Positions 52,701 to 64,000 of a DNA stretch of 64,000 bases are shown here, in pieces. Source of the DNA: Allacma fusca (taxonomy: Eukaryota; Arthropoda; Collembola; Symphypleona; Sminthuridae). The notes under the pieces were generated by a model that worked only from the letters and a program-made list of their open reading frames with translations, was not told where the DNA came from and searched no databases. Position 1 is the first letter of the stretch. Each line of letters begins with the position of its first letter. The stretch lies in assembly GCA_947179485.1 (NCBI GenBank), contig OX359249.1, positions 6,200,001-6,264,000 of the forward strand, read 5' to 3'. The translations under genes were made by a program, and so were the position numbers.

Positions 52701-54952
52701 AGAGACGAATCAATGAATGTGAATTAGCAGCAGAACTAAAGTCACCACTTGGACGGAGGCTCTAGAATTATCTCCGCCACCCACTCCAGAGACAAGAATA
52801 ATTGTTCACTGGACGTGTCAAAACGTACATATACATATATGACCTGAGAACGTCAACAAAGCGATTCGAGGCGATGACCAGCTGCAGAGTAGTAGCTATT
52901 TGTCAATGTAGGATTACCATAGTTATTTTATTGGAGATAAGCTTGACATAAAGTGTTGAGAATTTTGCGTGTTTTCGTCCACCAACGGAATCCGCATTCA
53001 CAAGTTTTCGTGATACTGTAGGTGAGTGATAAAAATGTAATTACACGTGAAGAATTTTTTTTTTTGACTACTCCCGCACCACTTACGTAGGTACTATACG
53101 GTCATATATAATTATGCATAATATATATTTACATGTAATATACAAAGGGAAATATGCTCATGTCGCAAATTAGTTTTGACCTAAACTGCGCTGCGCCAGA
53201 GATTGAAATTTGTTCAAACTACCTGATTCTGTTTGGGTAGTATACCCATACTTACTCTAATCAAAATGTATATGTTTGACGATAGCTCCATTCCTGGAAA
53301 CAATGGAAATGCATTTGAAAATAGTTGTTAACATAGATCCCTGTCATGTTCAATCCATCCTGAATTATCATATCTTCATTCGCGCATGTTCCCGTGTCAA
53401 CGTTAATTCTTAGAATATGTTCACAAATCAATGTTGCTTGAAAGTTTGCAAGTAACTAGAGGTAAGTACAATCAACGGGAGATAATTGCCAGAGTAGTTT
53501 GGTTCTAATTGACAAAAAAAACCTGGTACACTACCTCATAGCTACATAGTAATTATGCAAAATGAAAAAAAAAATTAAACAATATCATCATGTTAACAAT
53601 TACTGAGCAAAGAGAAATAAATTACAAATGTGTTAATCACTGACTACAAGGATTGACTTGTGCTTTCGTACGACTCCCTCAGTATAATTTATACTGGGTC
53701 ACCATTAATATTCTCTATGTTCACACCAACCATTTAAGTACATGCACACCACCTTGCCCCTTTATAACGGTTGGATGAAAATAATAGTAGTCGTCAGCCT
53801 TGTGGGATGTCCGTATATTATGTAGACTCATACGGAGAGACCGTACATACGCTGGTTGTTAGAGGCATAGAGCAATCAAGATTTCAAGATACCTCCACGG
53901 CATGTAATCTGAGGGGCTGATATTATAATTTCCATTAATTATAGTTACTGTAGTCGTCGACAATCAGCAATCGAATGTATCTATTAATATTCCAGCCCCG
54001 CACAGTATTTACTACCGTAATAATTTAGAAAAAAATTAAATGTATTGAGTTTTTTATGAGTAATATTTTAACCCACTCGTTCCTGCACTTCTCCCATCAT
54101 TTTGAGGTCATAGCTTGAGTCGATGACCAAAATCTACGATTCACCTCATGGATTTTATAATGTATCTACTCCTTTATTGTGCAAACAATCAGCTCACTAC
54201 GAGTATTTACAATGCCTAATGCGTATGCCATTCCTTGTAAATTTATGCATGGACGGATGCTACCACAGCCCAAATGAAAGCCAGACATTGTCCCTCCCGA
54301 TAGGCATATATCATATATACACACACGCTCACAATTCCCAGTCTCTGATTGGGACTGGGAGAGTGTAATATAATAATTATTAAATAGTACCGTACTGCAT
54401 TAGTATGGACAAGATATGAGAAATTGATAAATAAATAAATAAACAGGAATCCGTATTGTTTTCACATCAAAGTCAATACACTCTATAATGCCATAAACTA
54501 CGGAGTTAAATCAAACGCGAGCTGTTAAACGGACAACCTATGTCGACAATACCTTCGATAAGCTCAACATGTGAAACAAAGTGCCACGATAAGTTGGTTT
54601 TCTTACGAGCAAAGACATTTTCAAGTATGGCTATTTATTATCTGACCGGAGTCATCGCAGTACATACCAAACTTGTGGCCTTACCATTGCAGTGCGTATG
54701 CACGTGCGTGTAACCCTCACGGGAACTAAATTACCGAGACTCCTTACCTTTTACGCTACACACACACACACATACAAAACTACAATGCAGGACTTGGGCC
54801 AACTTGATCGTCCATATCCTCATGAAGTAAAGTCTATCCAGGAAGATACTCTGTATTATACGCTCAACCAAACCAAGCATTTAATGAAGCAAAAAAATAT
54901 CTTGTTAAAAGACTCTGGGGGGCTTCAAAGTGTAAGAAGAAATAGTATGAGG

Positions 54953-54974
54953 AAGAGAGAGAGAGAGAGAGAGA
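54953..54974. repeat. GA microsatellite
   Basis: A GA run of about 22 bp. Confidence 0.9.
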
Positions 54975-55919
54975 AAGTTAGTCAGCTAAGACGTGGCATA
55001 ACCTATGACAAGAAGGAACTCTCTAACAAATTCTATTACACCAGGAGTTATTACTGTTATAGATGTAAGTATAGCAAAGCTTGGCTCTATTTAACCCCTT
55101 CAAATTCCAGCCTCACTATTTCTAGCATGTTGCGTCGACCTGCACACTGCACACATCCTTCACACTCCACATTTTTACGCACAATGAAAGGGAAACTGTA
55201 AGCTCACAAAAGGAAGACTTGACTCACTTCATACTTTACACGTAAAAACCCACATAACTTTACTACTTCCCTCATACCTTGAGCATCTACACCGTCATTT
55301 GGTCCCTCTCAAGTGCAAAGTGCCTCTGTGGATACACAGTGTCAAAATAAATTTCCGTACTCTAAAAGCGGCTTATTTACTCCAAACGAGCTTTTCATAA
55401 TGTTCACAAACCCGAGGATCCTATAGTTTGTATTGTTGTACTTTTTATTATGAGTATCCTTACAGTACACACTAAACTGGACTACTGGAATAAGCAGGGG
55501 CATTAGCAAAAAAAATTAGCATTCCTGATTTGGATGGGAATTGTACATCCAAGCTCTGTCCTTTGGTATCCATTTAGTAGCAGTTTCACTTCCAGGAGCT
55601 CAAAAAGGGAAAGAGTATTAAAATATGTACCGGAAACATTCCCTGTGGATCGGTGGCATTATTTAGCTGGACACAGCGTTTTGTTTATAATACATATTCC
55701 AGGAAAATATTTCCTACTTGGTCTCAACCACCCACCAATTTCCGTTTGACCCACTTTACAAGAAGCAAAATAGCATAAGGTCTGACATTTTACTGGTATT
55801 AATTTACCTTTGATATTTTCCTATACTTTGGTCGTGAGTCGGGAATAAAAGGCTTTGCAGTGAATAATTACATTGTGTTAAGCAGTCTGTCATATTGAGT
55901 AACAAACTCCTGGTTACTA

Positions 55920-56094
55920 CAGTGAGCTCTTCTTATAGCTCCAAAAATAAGCAATATTTGGGTCATTAATAAAATTTTCTTATAATGAGAAAAATTTGCA
56001 TTGTATATAGTAATCTGGAATGCCACACAATTTTTGCCTCTGCAGAGAAAATGCTCTTACAAGGAGGACTCTTGTAGCAAGACTATAGAGTGTG
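55920..56094. mobile_element. Short inverted-repeat element, right end decayed
   Basis: After TA, the left end is CAGTGAGCTCTTCTTATAGC. The right side keeps the inverse CACTCTATAGTCTTGCTACA and the ctcttacaaggaggact motif. It is about 175 bp. Confidence 0.55.
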
Positions 56095-56840
56095 GATCGG
56101 AAGGGTATAGAAACCTGGAGGAAATTTATTGGAATTTAAAAGGTGGGCTTAATTGAGTTCCCAAAGACGTCCAGGTTACATAATGAGGAGGCAAGACGGA
56201 ACCATTACTGGATGTAGTCAAATGGTGGATGCTGTCTAACAGGAAATATTGCTGAGAAAAGTGGTGAAATATGTAACTGCTCTGAATGCTGTGACACTCC
56301 TCGTTTATCATCACCATCCCGTCCGGTGTGTATCCGTCAAGAGGATTATTATAAGTAATTATATGTGGGGATATGTATGTATGTACTCCCTCGGAGGAGA
56401 TGAGTGGAAGGTGGTCGAAAGCCATTAAATGGACAAGAATCATTTACTCGTATAGATATGCTAATATAGAAGACATTTTACAGAGAGTTATCTCCCTTGT
56501 TTAAACACACGTGTGTATGTACATTTTTACGTTGATTATTTATATTACAGATTTTCTGCCGTCCTCCTCCAAGTATCATTCACACATGTGATGGTACATA
56601 CAGACACACACTCACCAGTAAGTCATCACTCCATAATTCAATTGACACAAGCACCACATCTCTCACTCTCGGCACTCTCTTCAAGTATAAAATGGTAGAG
56701 TCGTAAAAACTATCTGTGCCCCATCATATAAAATGTCATATAACCTGTTTCTCCCCAGACATCATATAATACGATCAAATAGATATATTTCCACAATAGT
56801 CCTCACCAATCTATCTTTGATGTCTCAGGATTTACGGGTC

Positions 56841-56968
56841 ATGCATAATATTTGTGTATGGTCCTTTATCAAAGAATTAATAGACACAACAATACAACTT
56901 TACAACTCTTCAACACTTCGGGGATATTACAAACCTGAAGATGCCAATTCACCGACCAACCCATAAGC
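56841..56968 (+). other. Weak exon-like frame
   Basis: Acceptor ttgatgtctcag is followed by about 46 open codons (DLRVMHNICVWSFIKE... to ...NSPTNP and TAA). Composition is protein-like, but there is no recognisable domain or partner exon. Confidence 0.15.
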
Positions 56969-59290
56969 GTCATCATGTTCAATAATTACACGTATATATA
57001 CAAGATTATATGCATAATTACACTGACCAAACTTTACTACCCCTGTAGTCTACTCAACCTTGCCCTACACACTGTGAACAGACGAACGGCATGAGTGGAG
57101 GAAACCACACGAAAGACCTCAAGGTAGAAATAAAGTGCACTTTTATCAAAAGTTGAGCACACAAAATCTAATAAATAAAGTAATTCTGACCATTTATTTC
57201 CTTTGTATTTAATGCATCCAGCAAATTGTGTAAAGTTGTTGAGTCAACAGAACCGAAGTCAAGACCATGCAGCCAGCCATTACGATTTCATTTGAACAAT
57301 GGCTTCCATTCTTCTTTATCGTCTGCCTCCATTTCTCACTCCCGGTCGCATACATAGCTAAAAATCGCATACGATTTTATGTTCAAAACTTGTGTCATTG
57401 GTCAATGATTAACTGACCCGATGGTTATGTTCAAGTTTTCAATCCTAGTTAAAAAAAAGGTTGTAAACGAGAAAATCCTAGAAGTTAAGCCCTCATCAAA
57501 CTAGCACTAACCTGAGCATCCTACTTTTTTTCAATGGTCTTATACTACTAAGTTCATTCATATAAAACTGACAACCAATGTCCCAGAATATACTTAGACT
57601 CACTAGAACTTTTGAACTTGCCAGCTCTACGTTTTTATGGAATCACTCCCAGGATGCTTTTCAGCTCCTTGTATATATGTAAATACCTACCTGTATTCTA
57701 CCTGTATAATTAAATGTATACCACTAAGATAGAGTATAACAGAATATAAACATAAAACATCCATGTCTCTGAAAAGGACGGGTTTTCTTATCGTTATTTC
57801 TAAAATACTCACCATTTCTTGTGTAATTTCCAAGTTGGTATGATATGAGTACTATTCCAAGTATTTATTTTACGTTTATTCTCCACAAAATATCCCTCAA
57901 ATCGCAGGAGTTACATATGCAATCGAGATTCCTAAACTGACACTTTATAGCAATTATAGTAAATACTTGCATAAAAACTTGAAGGTGGTCAGTACTCAAT
58001 TCATAGCTAATTGCTTTATTTGAGATTCTACTCCAAGTGTTTGAATAAGATGGGAGAAATAGTATAACTTAAATTCATTGAAACGAAACCATTAACAAGA
58101 ACGCTCAGCTTGATCCTTAGCACGCTAATTACTTGACACTGAGAAGTCTTAAAAAACTTAAATGTATACCTGGGAAGTGAAGGCTGTAAAATGTAATTAT
58201 TGGAGCCCTGTATAAAATACGGAGGTATAAATATATAACTACCCTGAGAAACCTGACTATAAACAATAACAGAAATAAATGCTAGCTACAATGTAAATAT
58301 TAAAAAAACTCTCTTCATACATTCAGAGTACAATGTGCCAGCTGAGGGTAATAAGTAATAAGAAAATGGAATGAATAGGTCCAGGGAAGATACAATGTTA
58401 CGTCCGTACATAATAGACCTCAAGCTCCTAACAACTCAATTTCGCACGACACTATTACCAAGTTCTATCAACACTTGTCAAGATCTTCTAATGACTTTAA
58501 TAGTCATCTTTTTCAACAATAGTCACCAAAGGACAGGGAACGAGTCAACACATGATATCCCATTATCTCCTAGTATTTCGCTTGTGGTAATAACCACATA
58601 CTGCAAATTACGCTCCGTGTGATGAGCCGAGAGTGTACCCCTCTGTGTGATGGAGTCAGGGGATACAGTCGTAATGTTTTTGTGAGTGTAATAACCGAGC
58701 GGATAGCAAAAAGGGAGATTAGATGAAGTGATTATGTAAGTATACAATAAACTTTCTAGTCAAAGTCAAAAGGCAGTCAATGTAAACACTGCACACTAAT
58801 GATAATGGAGATCTGCTTAAATAATTAAGTTTTTTTTTCTGATTACAATCCAACCTCATGGCTTACTTCTTGCTGCGTTACCTCGTTTCCTTAATTCTTT
58901 CCTCAATTTTTGAATAATGTATCTATGCGTGGTACTTTGAGCGAATTTCCTATTAGCAGCCTCATTAGGCTCAATGTGTCTTCATGTGAGGATGTACTAA
59001 CTCCTGGCATCCGTAAACTCCTGCATTTATCCCACACGTCCCATTGTACACACGCTACACAGGTCGGATTCCCTAGCTGGCCATGAATACACTCATACAT
59101 TCTTTTGCACAGGGAACTGAAGTGTCTATCTACAACACAGTATGTATTTACACATTTAATTACCCGTCTGTCTTTGCATAAAACCTTCTACCAGGGGTAC
59201 AGAGTACTACAGGCCGAGCTATGTAGTGGCCACAGTAGAAGGAACACCTCAAGCTTGTTCTGTGTTGGTAATACATCCCTTTTCCCAGTA

Positions 59291-59517
59291 CAGTGTTCTC
59301 TAGCTATAAGAGGACGTCTCGGACACCCTTCTCAGAGCATTTTTTTTTTCCTTCAGGAGCAAAATGATTTGTAAGCATTCCCATCTACAACAATTTTTCT
59401 CTTTTATTGCTTGAAAGAGACTTGAAGTTACGAATACGACGATAATACTAAGAGAATCGGATTCTAAGAGTCAAATTTTGCTCCGTTTAGGGCTGCTCTG
59501 GCAGGGATAGTGCACTG
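59291..59517. mobile_element. Short inverted-repeat element with TA flanks
   Basis: TA-CAGTGTTCTCTAGCTATAAG on the left; the inverse right end is TA-CAGTGCACTATCCCTGCCAG. It is 227 bp and non-coding. Confidence 0.65.
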
Positions 59518-59733
59518 TAATCACATGTAATCCAAGGAATGGAGGAAACACAACTATGGGAGTATATTTAATACGAAAAGCACGTCTCCACAATGACGCC
59601 CGTAAAAATTTAAAGGTTACTTATATCTGAATACAATTACTGGAGGCTGTAGTCCAGCTTAAAGTGTATGGGAATCTTATTATAAAAGTACTCCGAGAAG
59701 AGCATGATCTCAAAGCGTACTCTGTGTACTTAC

Positions 59734-59826
59734 TTTGGCATGCCTATACACAAGTTGAGATAACATTTTATACTCATCATCAGCCAAAGTAAATCTTTGT
59801 ACATTCCTACATCCTCCGAGAGCATC
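59734..59826 (-). CDS. Candidate 93-nt exon of an unidentified gene
   Basis: On the minus strand a pyrimidine-rich acceptor (tctcctgccacatcctcacaag) and a consensus donor (CCAAA/gtaagt) bound 31 open codons, phase 0 to 0: DALGGCRNVQRFTLADDEYK and MLSQLVYRHAK. Both splice sites are among the best in the window and the residue mix is protein-like. I do not recognise the family. A possible next exon is near 58.9 kb. Confidence 0.35.
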
Positions 59827-61480
59827 CTTGTGAGGATGTGGCAGGAGAGAACAGAACAAAAATCCAAGAGGACACATAACTTTGGTGTTCGAACTGAAAT
59901 TTACGATTTTCAGGTATATTCTTGTAGCTAATTTATTCCCTGATGGAGAGATTAACAAGTTATTGCCTACATTATGAGCAGGATGCATGTTCTGCTGGAG
60001 TTTAAACCTCAAAGCTAAATACTCACTAAGTATGTAAATGACGGGCTTGGTACACAGACTGGAGCATCCCAGGTAACATTGCTATTCATAGCGTGACCGA
60101 GAGCTTAATACAGGTGATCGTTTAATCTTGAGCTTAGTACAGTACTCATATCTACGGAGATGGCCCACCTCAAAGTACAAAACTTTGGATCAGGTTGGAA
60201 TAACTCAATTTAAAAATGTATGTTGATTTGTGAGGAAGAAATAAATTATTATGTTATATCATTACTAGCTGTATAAGTCCTTGCCCCAGTCTGAACTTGA
60301 TCATAATGAAATAGAAAGAATTTATATTCCCTAACTATTTCCTTACTATTTAAATGAAAATGAAGCTGAATGCTTATTAGTAGGGGGGAACAATTCTGAG
60401 GGGTTCTCAATACAATCGATATGATTAAGTATGCATGGAATATTCAAGAGAGTTGAAAAATGTAAACAAGGTATTCTTTTGCGATGTAAAACTATAAACT
60501 TCTAAATACAAAGTAATGTTTACATTGTCACAACAAAAAATGAAAGTAGTTAATTTAAGTTTACAGAAAATAGCATTGTAGTGTTTCAAGATAACTATTG
60601 TACGCACTACAATCAGACAGACTCTCACTGTGCTATGCTAATCCACACAGAGGCATCAGGCATAATAGAATTTATGTAGGGTATTATTTTTGAGATGGAA
60701 TGAGGATGGGAAGAATTGTTCAGAGCATATATAGCAATCGGGAAATATCCCAGCAAACGACTTCCAACGTCATGATTACTTCACACATCATTGGGCTGCT
60801 GGTGCGTGTACAAATGGATATATCTGGATACTTGGATTCCTCACATATCTACTCATCATACATAATTATGCATGACATATATACATAGATATCTATAGAA
60901 AACAATGTATTGTCATGCAATGCGCATATCCCCAAGAATAGTAAAAACTGTCGATGCTCAGTGTGCTGTGTATTGGAAATTGAAATGTCACACGAATGAT
61001 AATGATGTATGATTCTATCTTAAAACCCCATAAATACTCCTGGCACGTAAGCAAATCACACACTGCACCCACCTCCTATAAATGATTAAATTAAACTATG
61101 TAGAGATATTTGTGTGTCGTGATTCTCAAGATTATGTACACATCCAGACTATATGTTGCATATTCATAGATGGCTTTCATTTTAATATCTATACTCCGTA
61201 AGTAGCTACTATTGTGTACCTGCCCAGTCATAGGGTCTGTCTACAGTCCAAAGATACTGTGAGTACATGGAGCACTTACTGGGGATGCATAAATTGAATT
61301 GTGGCATTGAATAAAGATTTCAAGTTGCTTTTTTATTTTTATATCCAAGCTATATATAAATTGTTCAAAGAAATAAACGAGCAGCATCCCTCAGACATTA
61401 TTTCCTAAGCAGGTATATACACTTTGAAGATTAGTAAATAGAGGTGTGACCAGAAATGTTTTTTTTTTGCGCTTAGAATT

Positions 61481-61481
<1 letters not shown>

Positions 61482-61515
<34 letters not shown>
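61482..61515. repeat. GA microsatellite
   Basis: A GA run of about 34 bp. Confidence 0.9.
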
Positions 61516-61519
<4 letters not shown>

Positions 61520-64000
61520 CCTCAATCCTTTCCGCTATGTCTCACATGTAGAAATTCCCTTGAAATGGAGAGAGCGAGAGAGCTATAAAATCCCACGAGG
61601 AAAATCAGTTCTGAAAGTCTCTCAACAACCACGAGAATTTTATGACAGGGAATTCTAGATTAGCATGTTTGTTGTATTTTGATTTAATTGCTGGACCTTA
61701 ATAGCCCCTAACATTTAATTTAGTACTAAAATCATGTTATCAACTTTCTCATGTCATTATTCTCACATTAAACATACTCTTGGTCTTGCATTAAATGTCA
61801 TCCTGTACAAGCTCATTTTCAACTGGATTGTTCCTTTTTTGTAATTGCCTGGTAATCATAATGCAATTATTCAAGTGCAGTTTCAACGACTCTGTCCCAT
61901 CGCTCCTGGCTTTAGTTTCGTCCTCACTGACAATGAGGAAGACAAGTTTGAGTGTTATCGTTACACATAAAGCATGTCAATGTTTCAATGTAATAATGCC
62001 TGATGCAATTTAATGGACCCTGTAATGAAATTCTATTAGGTCTAATATCTCAAATATACGAACGCTCATGATTTACTGCCCCCACCAATTGCCCGACCTT
62101 TGGGAAAAAACCTAACCCTATCAAACCCCAAGTTAATACTGGGCTGAAGTACACGGTAATAAAAGTTAATTCCAATTCATTGCTTGAAACAAGAGTACGT
62201 ACATATGGGGGAGCAGGACCATTTAAATAGATTTAAGTGTCAGGAGGAAAGCTCCAGGAAGAATTCATGAGATTATATACAACACTGTTTTGCAACAAAC
62301 TTGCTTCAGACAACCTTTCCTGTCAAAATTAATTCCGATTGCCTCTCTTCCCATAAAGACATGCTTTTTCGCTCTCTCTCTGTCAACCCCCTCAGTATTT
62401 TATAATCAAAGTATAAGTACAAATCATTCAGCTGCCACCACTACCACAAGGGCTTTCAAACTAGCACACAGTGGCCAACTACATAACGCTCTTCCGAACA
62501 ACCTTTCTGTAAATCCTGGGATTCACACTGATAACATATTTCCCAACGAATCTCTCAGCTCGCCACCTGCATCTATCTGTCAAATACAAACACACACATG
62601 CAGTCTCACCTACAAACCTACAACTTTTAGCCTTTAAACAGAATCCAAACCCCTGGGGAAAATATAGACCTGCAATTCTGAGAAAAGTCAAGTTCAACGA
62701 ATTCATAATACTCAACCAACAAAAAAAACCTAAGGGTATAGGCTCGTGGTTGGAAATTGAAAATAGTTGGTTAAAATCCCTTTGACTAATTGAAACCAAT
62801 TGAAAAGGCAGTCGGTGAAATTGTAACACACGCTAAGTGCATCCTACGCGGAATTGTAAAGTAACATGCAAATTGGATTGACAAATAATACCGACCTGCG
62901 GATAAAGTAACTAATGGTCGCCTTCGCACCCAAGTGACCAAGTAGGATTGACACAATGATTTCTAACACTGCAAGTGAAAAGCTATTAAGGAGAATTGTC
63001 CCAACGACAACAGGGCAAGACTCATGGACTGCATTAAAAGATCAAGTTCATGTGTAACAATTAAGTTATGTCCATTTTGGTGCAAATGTCTAATGGATCC
63101 TGGCTCTGGAATGCCCAATGAAGTGGTACATGATCCAACAGCCCTACAGAGACTCTGATCACGTCCTTACCAAGCATATGGTACATTTCTTATAGGAAAT
63201 AAAAGTCTTGAAAATATGCAATACTAATGTGTCTCAAATTTCGGGATTCCAAGTACGGAGAAGGGTTGAGAATTTAACGAGTTATATATCAGCTGGTCGC
63301 GACATTCAATGAATGAAATTTGTTCACCTTTACCTTTACTCAATACATGTGTCTGGAGTCTGCACGTAGTTTTAAATCCTCACAAATATATATTTTCTTG
63401 AATGGCACAAAAACATACTCATGTAAGTAGAGCCAGATAATGGGAGTCCCTGCAATGTATAGTCATGCCCATGAACACATATTCCCTGACTGCAGAAAAG
63501 CTATAGTAGTAAAGCACAATAGTAATTGTAAGCCAGGTAAAGCCGTCACTAATAAGGCACTGCAGGTCTGAAAGTGAGTGACTGAGTGAGTGACGCGCCG
63601 TTGGAAACTCGAGCAGGAAAAGACAATTGTATTTGACAGAAAATAACAAGTTGAAAGAACTTCTGAGTAACAAGTTAATAGTATTGGAGGAACGACTGTA
63701 ATGTCCCAGAGAGTAACTCAGAGTATAGATTGACCAGTCCGAGACTGATTGAGCTGCATGGAGACGGAAACCTCAGAGCATCACGTTCTAAATGCTACCT
63801 TTTTAAAAGGTTACATTAAAAATTAGTTTAGGTTTAATCTCAATTCCGAATGGCGTGAATGTACAGGGCGGAACTTTACAGTAGCAACATATATATCGTT
63901 TTTCGAAGGTGTCACAAGCTCAGGGGCTCTTAACCAAATGCAAGTCAAATTTCGACTGTCAATTGCCAAGAGTGAGCTAAGTTCCTTGCTAAATAGGGAG
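61516..64000. other. Terminal stretch without a supported gene
   Basis: AT-rich, with overlapping open frames of 70-116 codons on both strands near 62.3-62.8 kb that lack motifs or good splice sites. No element ends were recognised. Confidence 0.45.

Noticed and set aside
55046-55068. Acceptor followed by SYYCYR, resembling an Ig F strand
   Set aside because: Too short and missing the D-x-G element; it follows the proposed C-terminal piece at 46.6 kb.
54692-55201. 169-codon plus-strand frame, the longest in the window
   Set aside because: It runs through CA and GA microsatellites (giving Thr-His and Arg-Glu runs), has no domain and is not conserved in pattern. Most likely chance.
62290-62829. 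Overlapping 115- and 116-codon frames on opposite strands
   Set aside because: Mutually overlapping, low complexity (Ser/Thr/Pro), no family match by eye.

Overview
The window is animal nuclear DNA. Genes are broken into short exons by GT-AG introns, one of them nearly 10 kb long. Coding density is low, microsatellites are common, and a family of small inverted-repeat elements is scattered throughout. The genes themselves (an Artemis-type nuclease, a phospholipid scramblase, an FGF8/17/18-type growth factor) point to a bilaterian. The compact intron style and the mix of families make an arthropod, perhaps a crustacean, plausible, but the sequence alone does not settle the taxon.

Region by region. 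Positions 1-315 (minus) hold the N-terminal part of a membrane-hairpin protein cut by the window edge. About 1.1 kb away, head to head, a six-exon Artemis/DCLRE1C gene runs on the plus strand (1434-3409). A phospholipid scramblase gene follows on plus (4756-6497; its first exon was not found) and carries a TA-flanked inverted-repeat element in its last intron. Positions 6.5-17.1 kb show no gene I can support. At 17102-17336 (plus) there is an exon-like stretch of unknown identity. From 18.0 to 34.1 kb a minus-strand FGF8/17/18-like ligand gene is spread over at least four exons whose splice phases all agree, including a 43-nt exon encoding a signal-peptide core.

The last 30 kb (34.1-64 kb) look like intron or intergenic DNA, with a few candidate exons. 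Two or three plus-strand pieces (37.4, 41.4 and possibly 46.6 kb) look like parts of one immunoglobulin-type domain. Two minus-strand pieces (49.7 and 47.4 kb) look like transmembrane segments of a class-A GPCR. A 93-nt minus-strand open exon lies at 59.8 kb. These are weaker calls and are marked as such.

Repeats. At least ten short elements begin CAGTG/CAGTC and end with the inverse. Several are flanked by TA, as expected for non-autonomous pogo/Tigger-like (Tc1/mariner superfamily) elements. There is one degenerate minisatellite of about 26 bp at 38.4 kb and many GA/CT tracts. No tRNA, rRNA, CRISPR array, autonomous transposase or viral gene was recognised. The recognised genes have unrelated cellular roles (ER membrane shaping, DNA end processing, lipid scrambling, secreted signalling), so there is no functional cluster.
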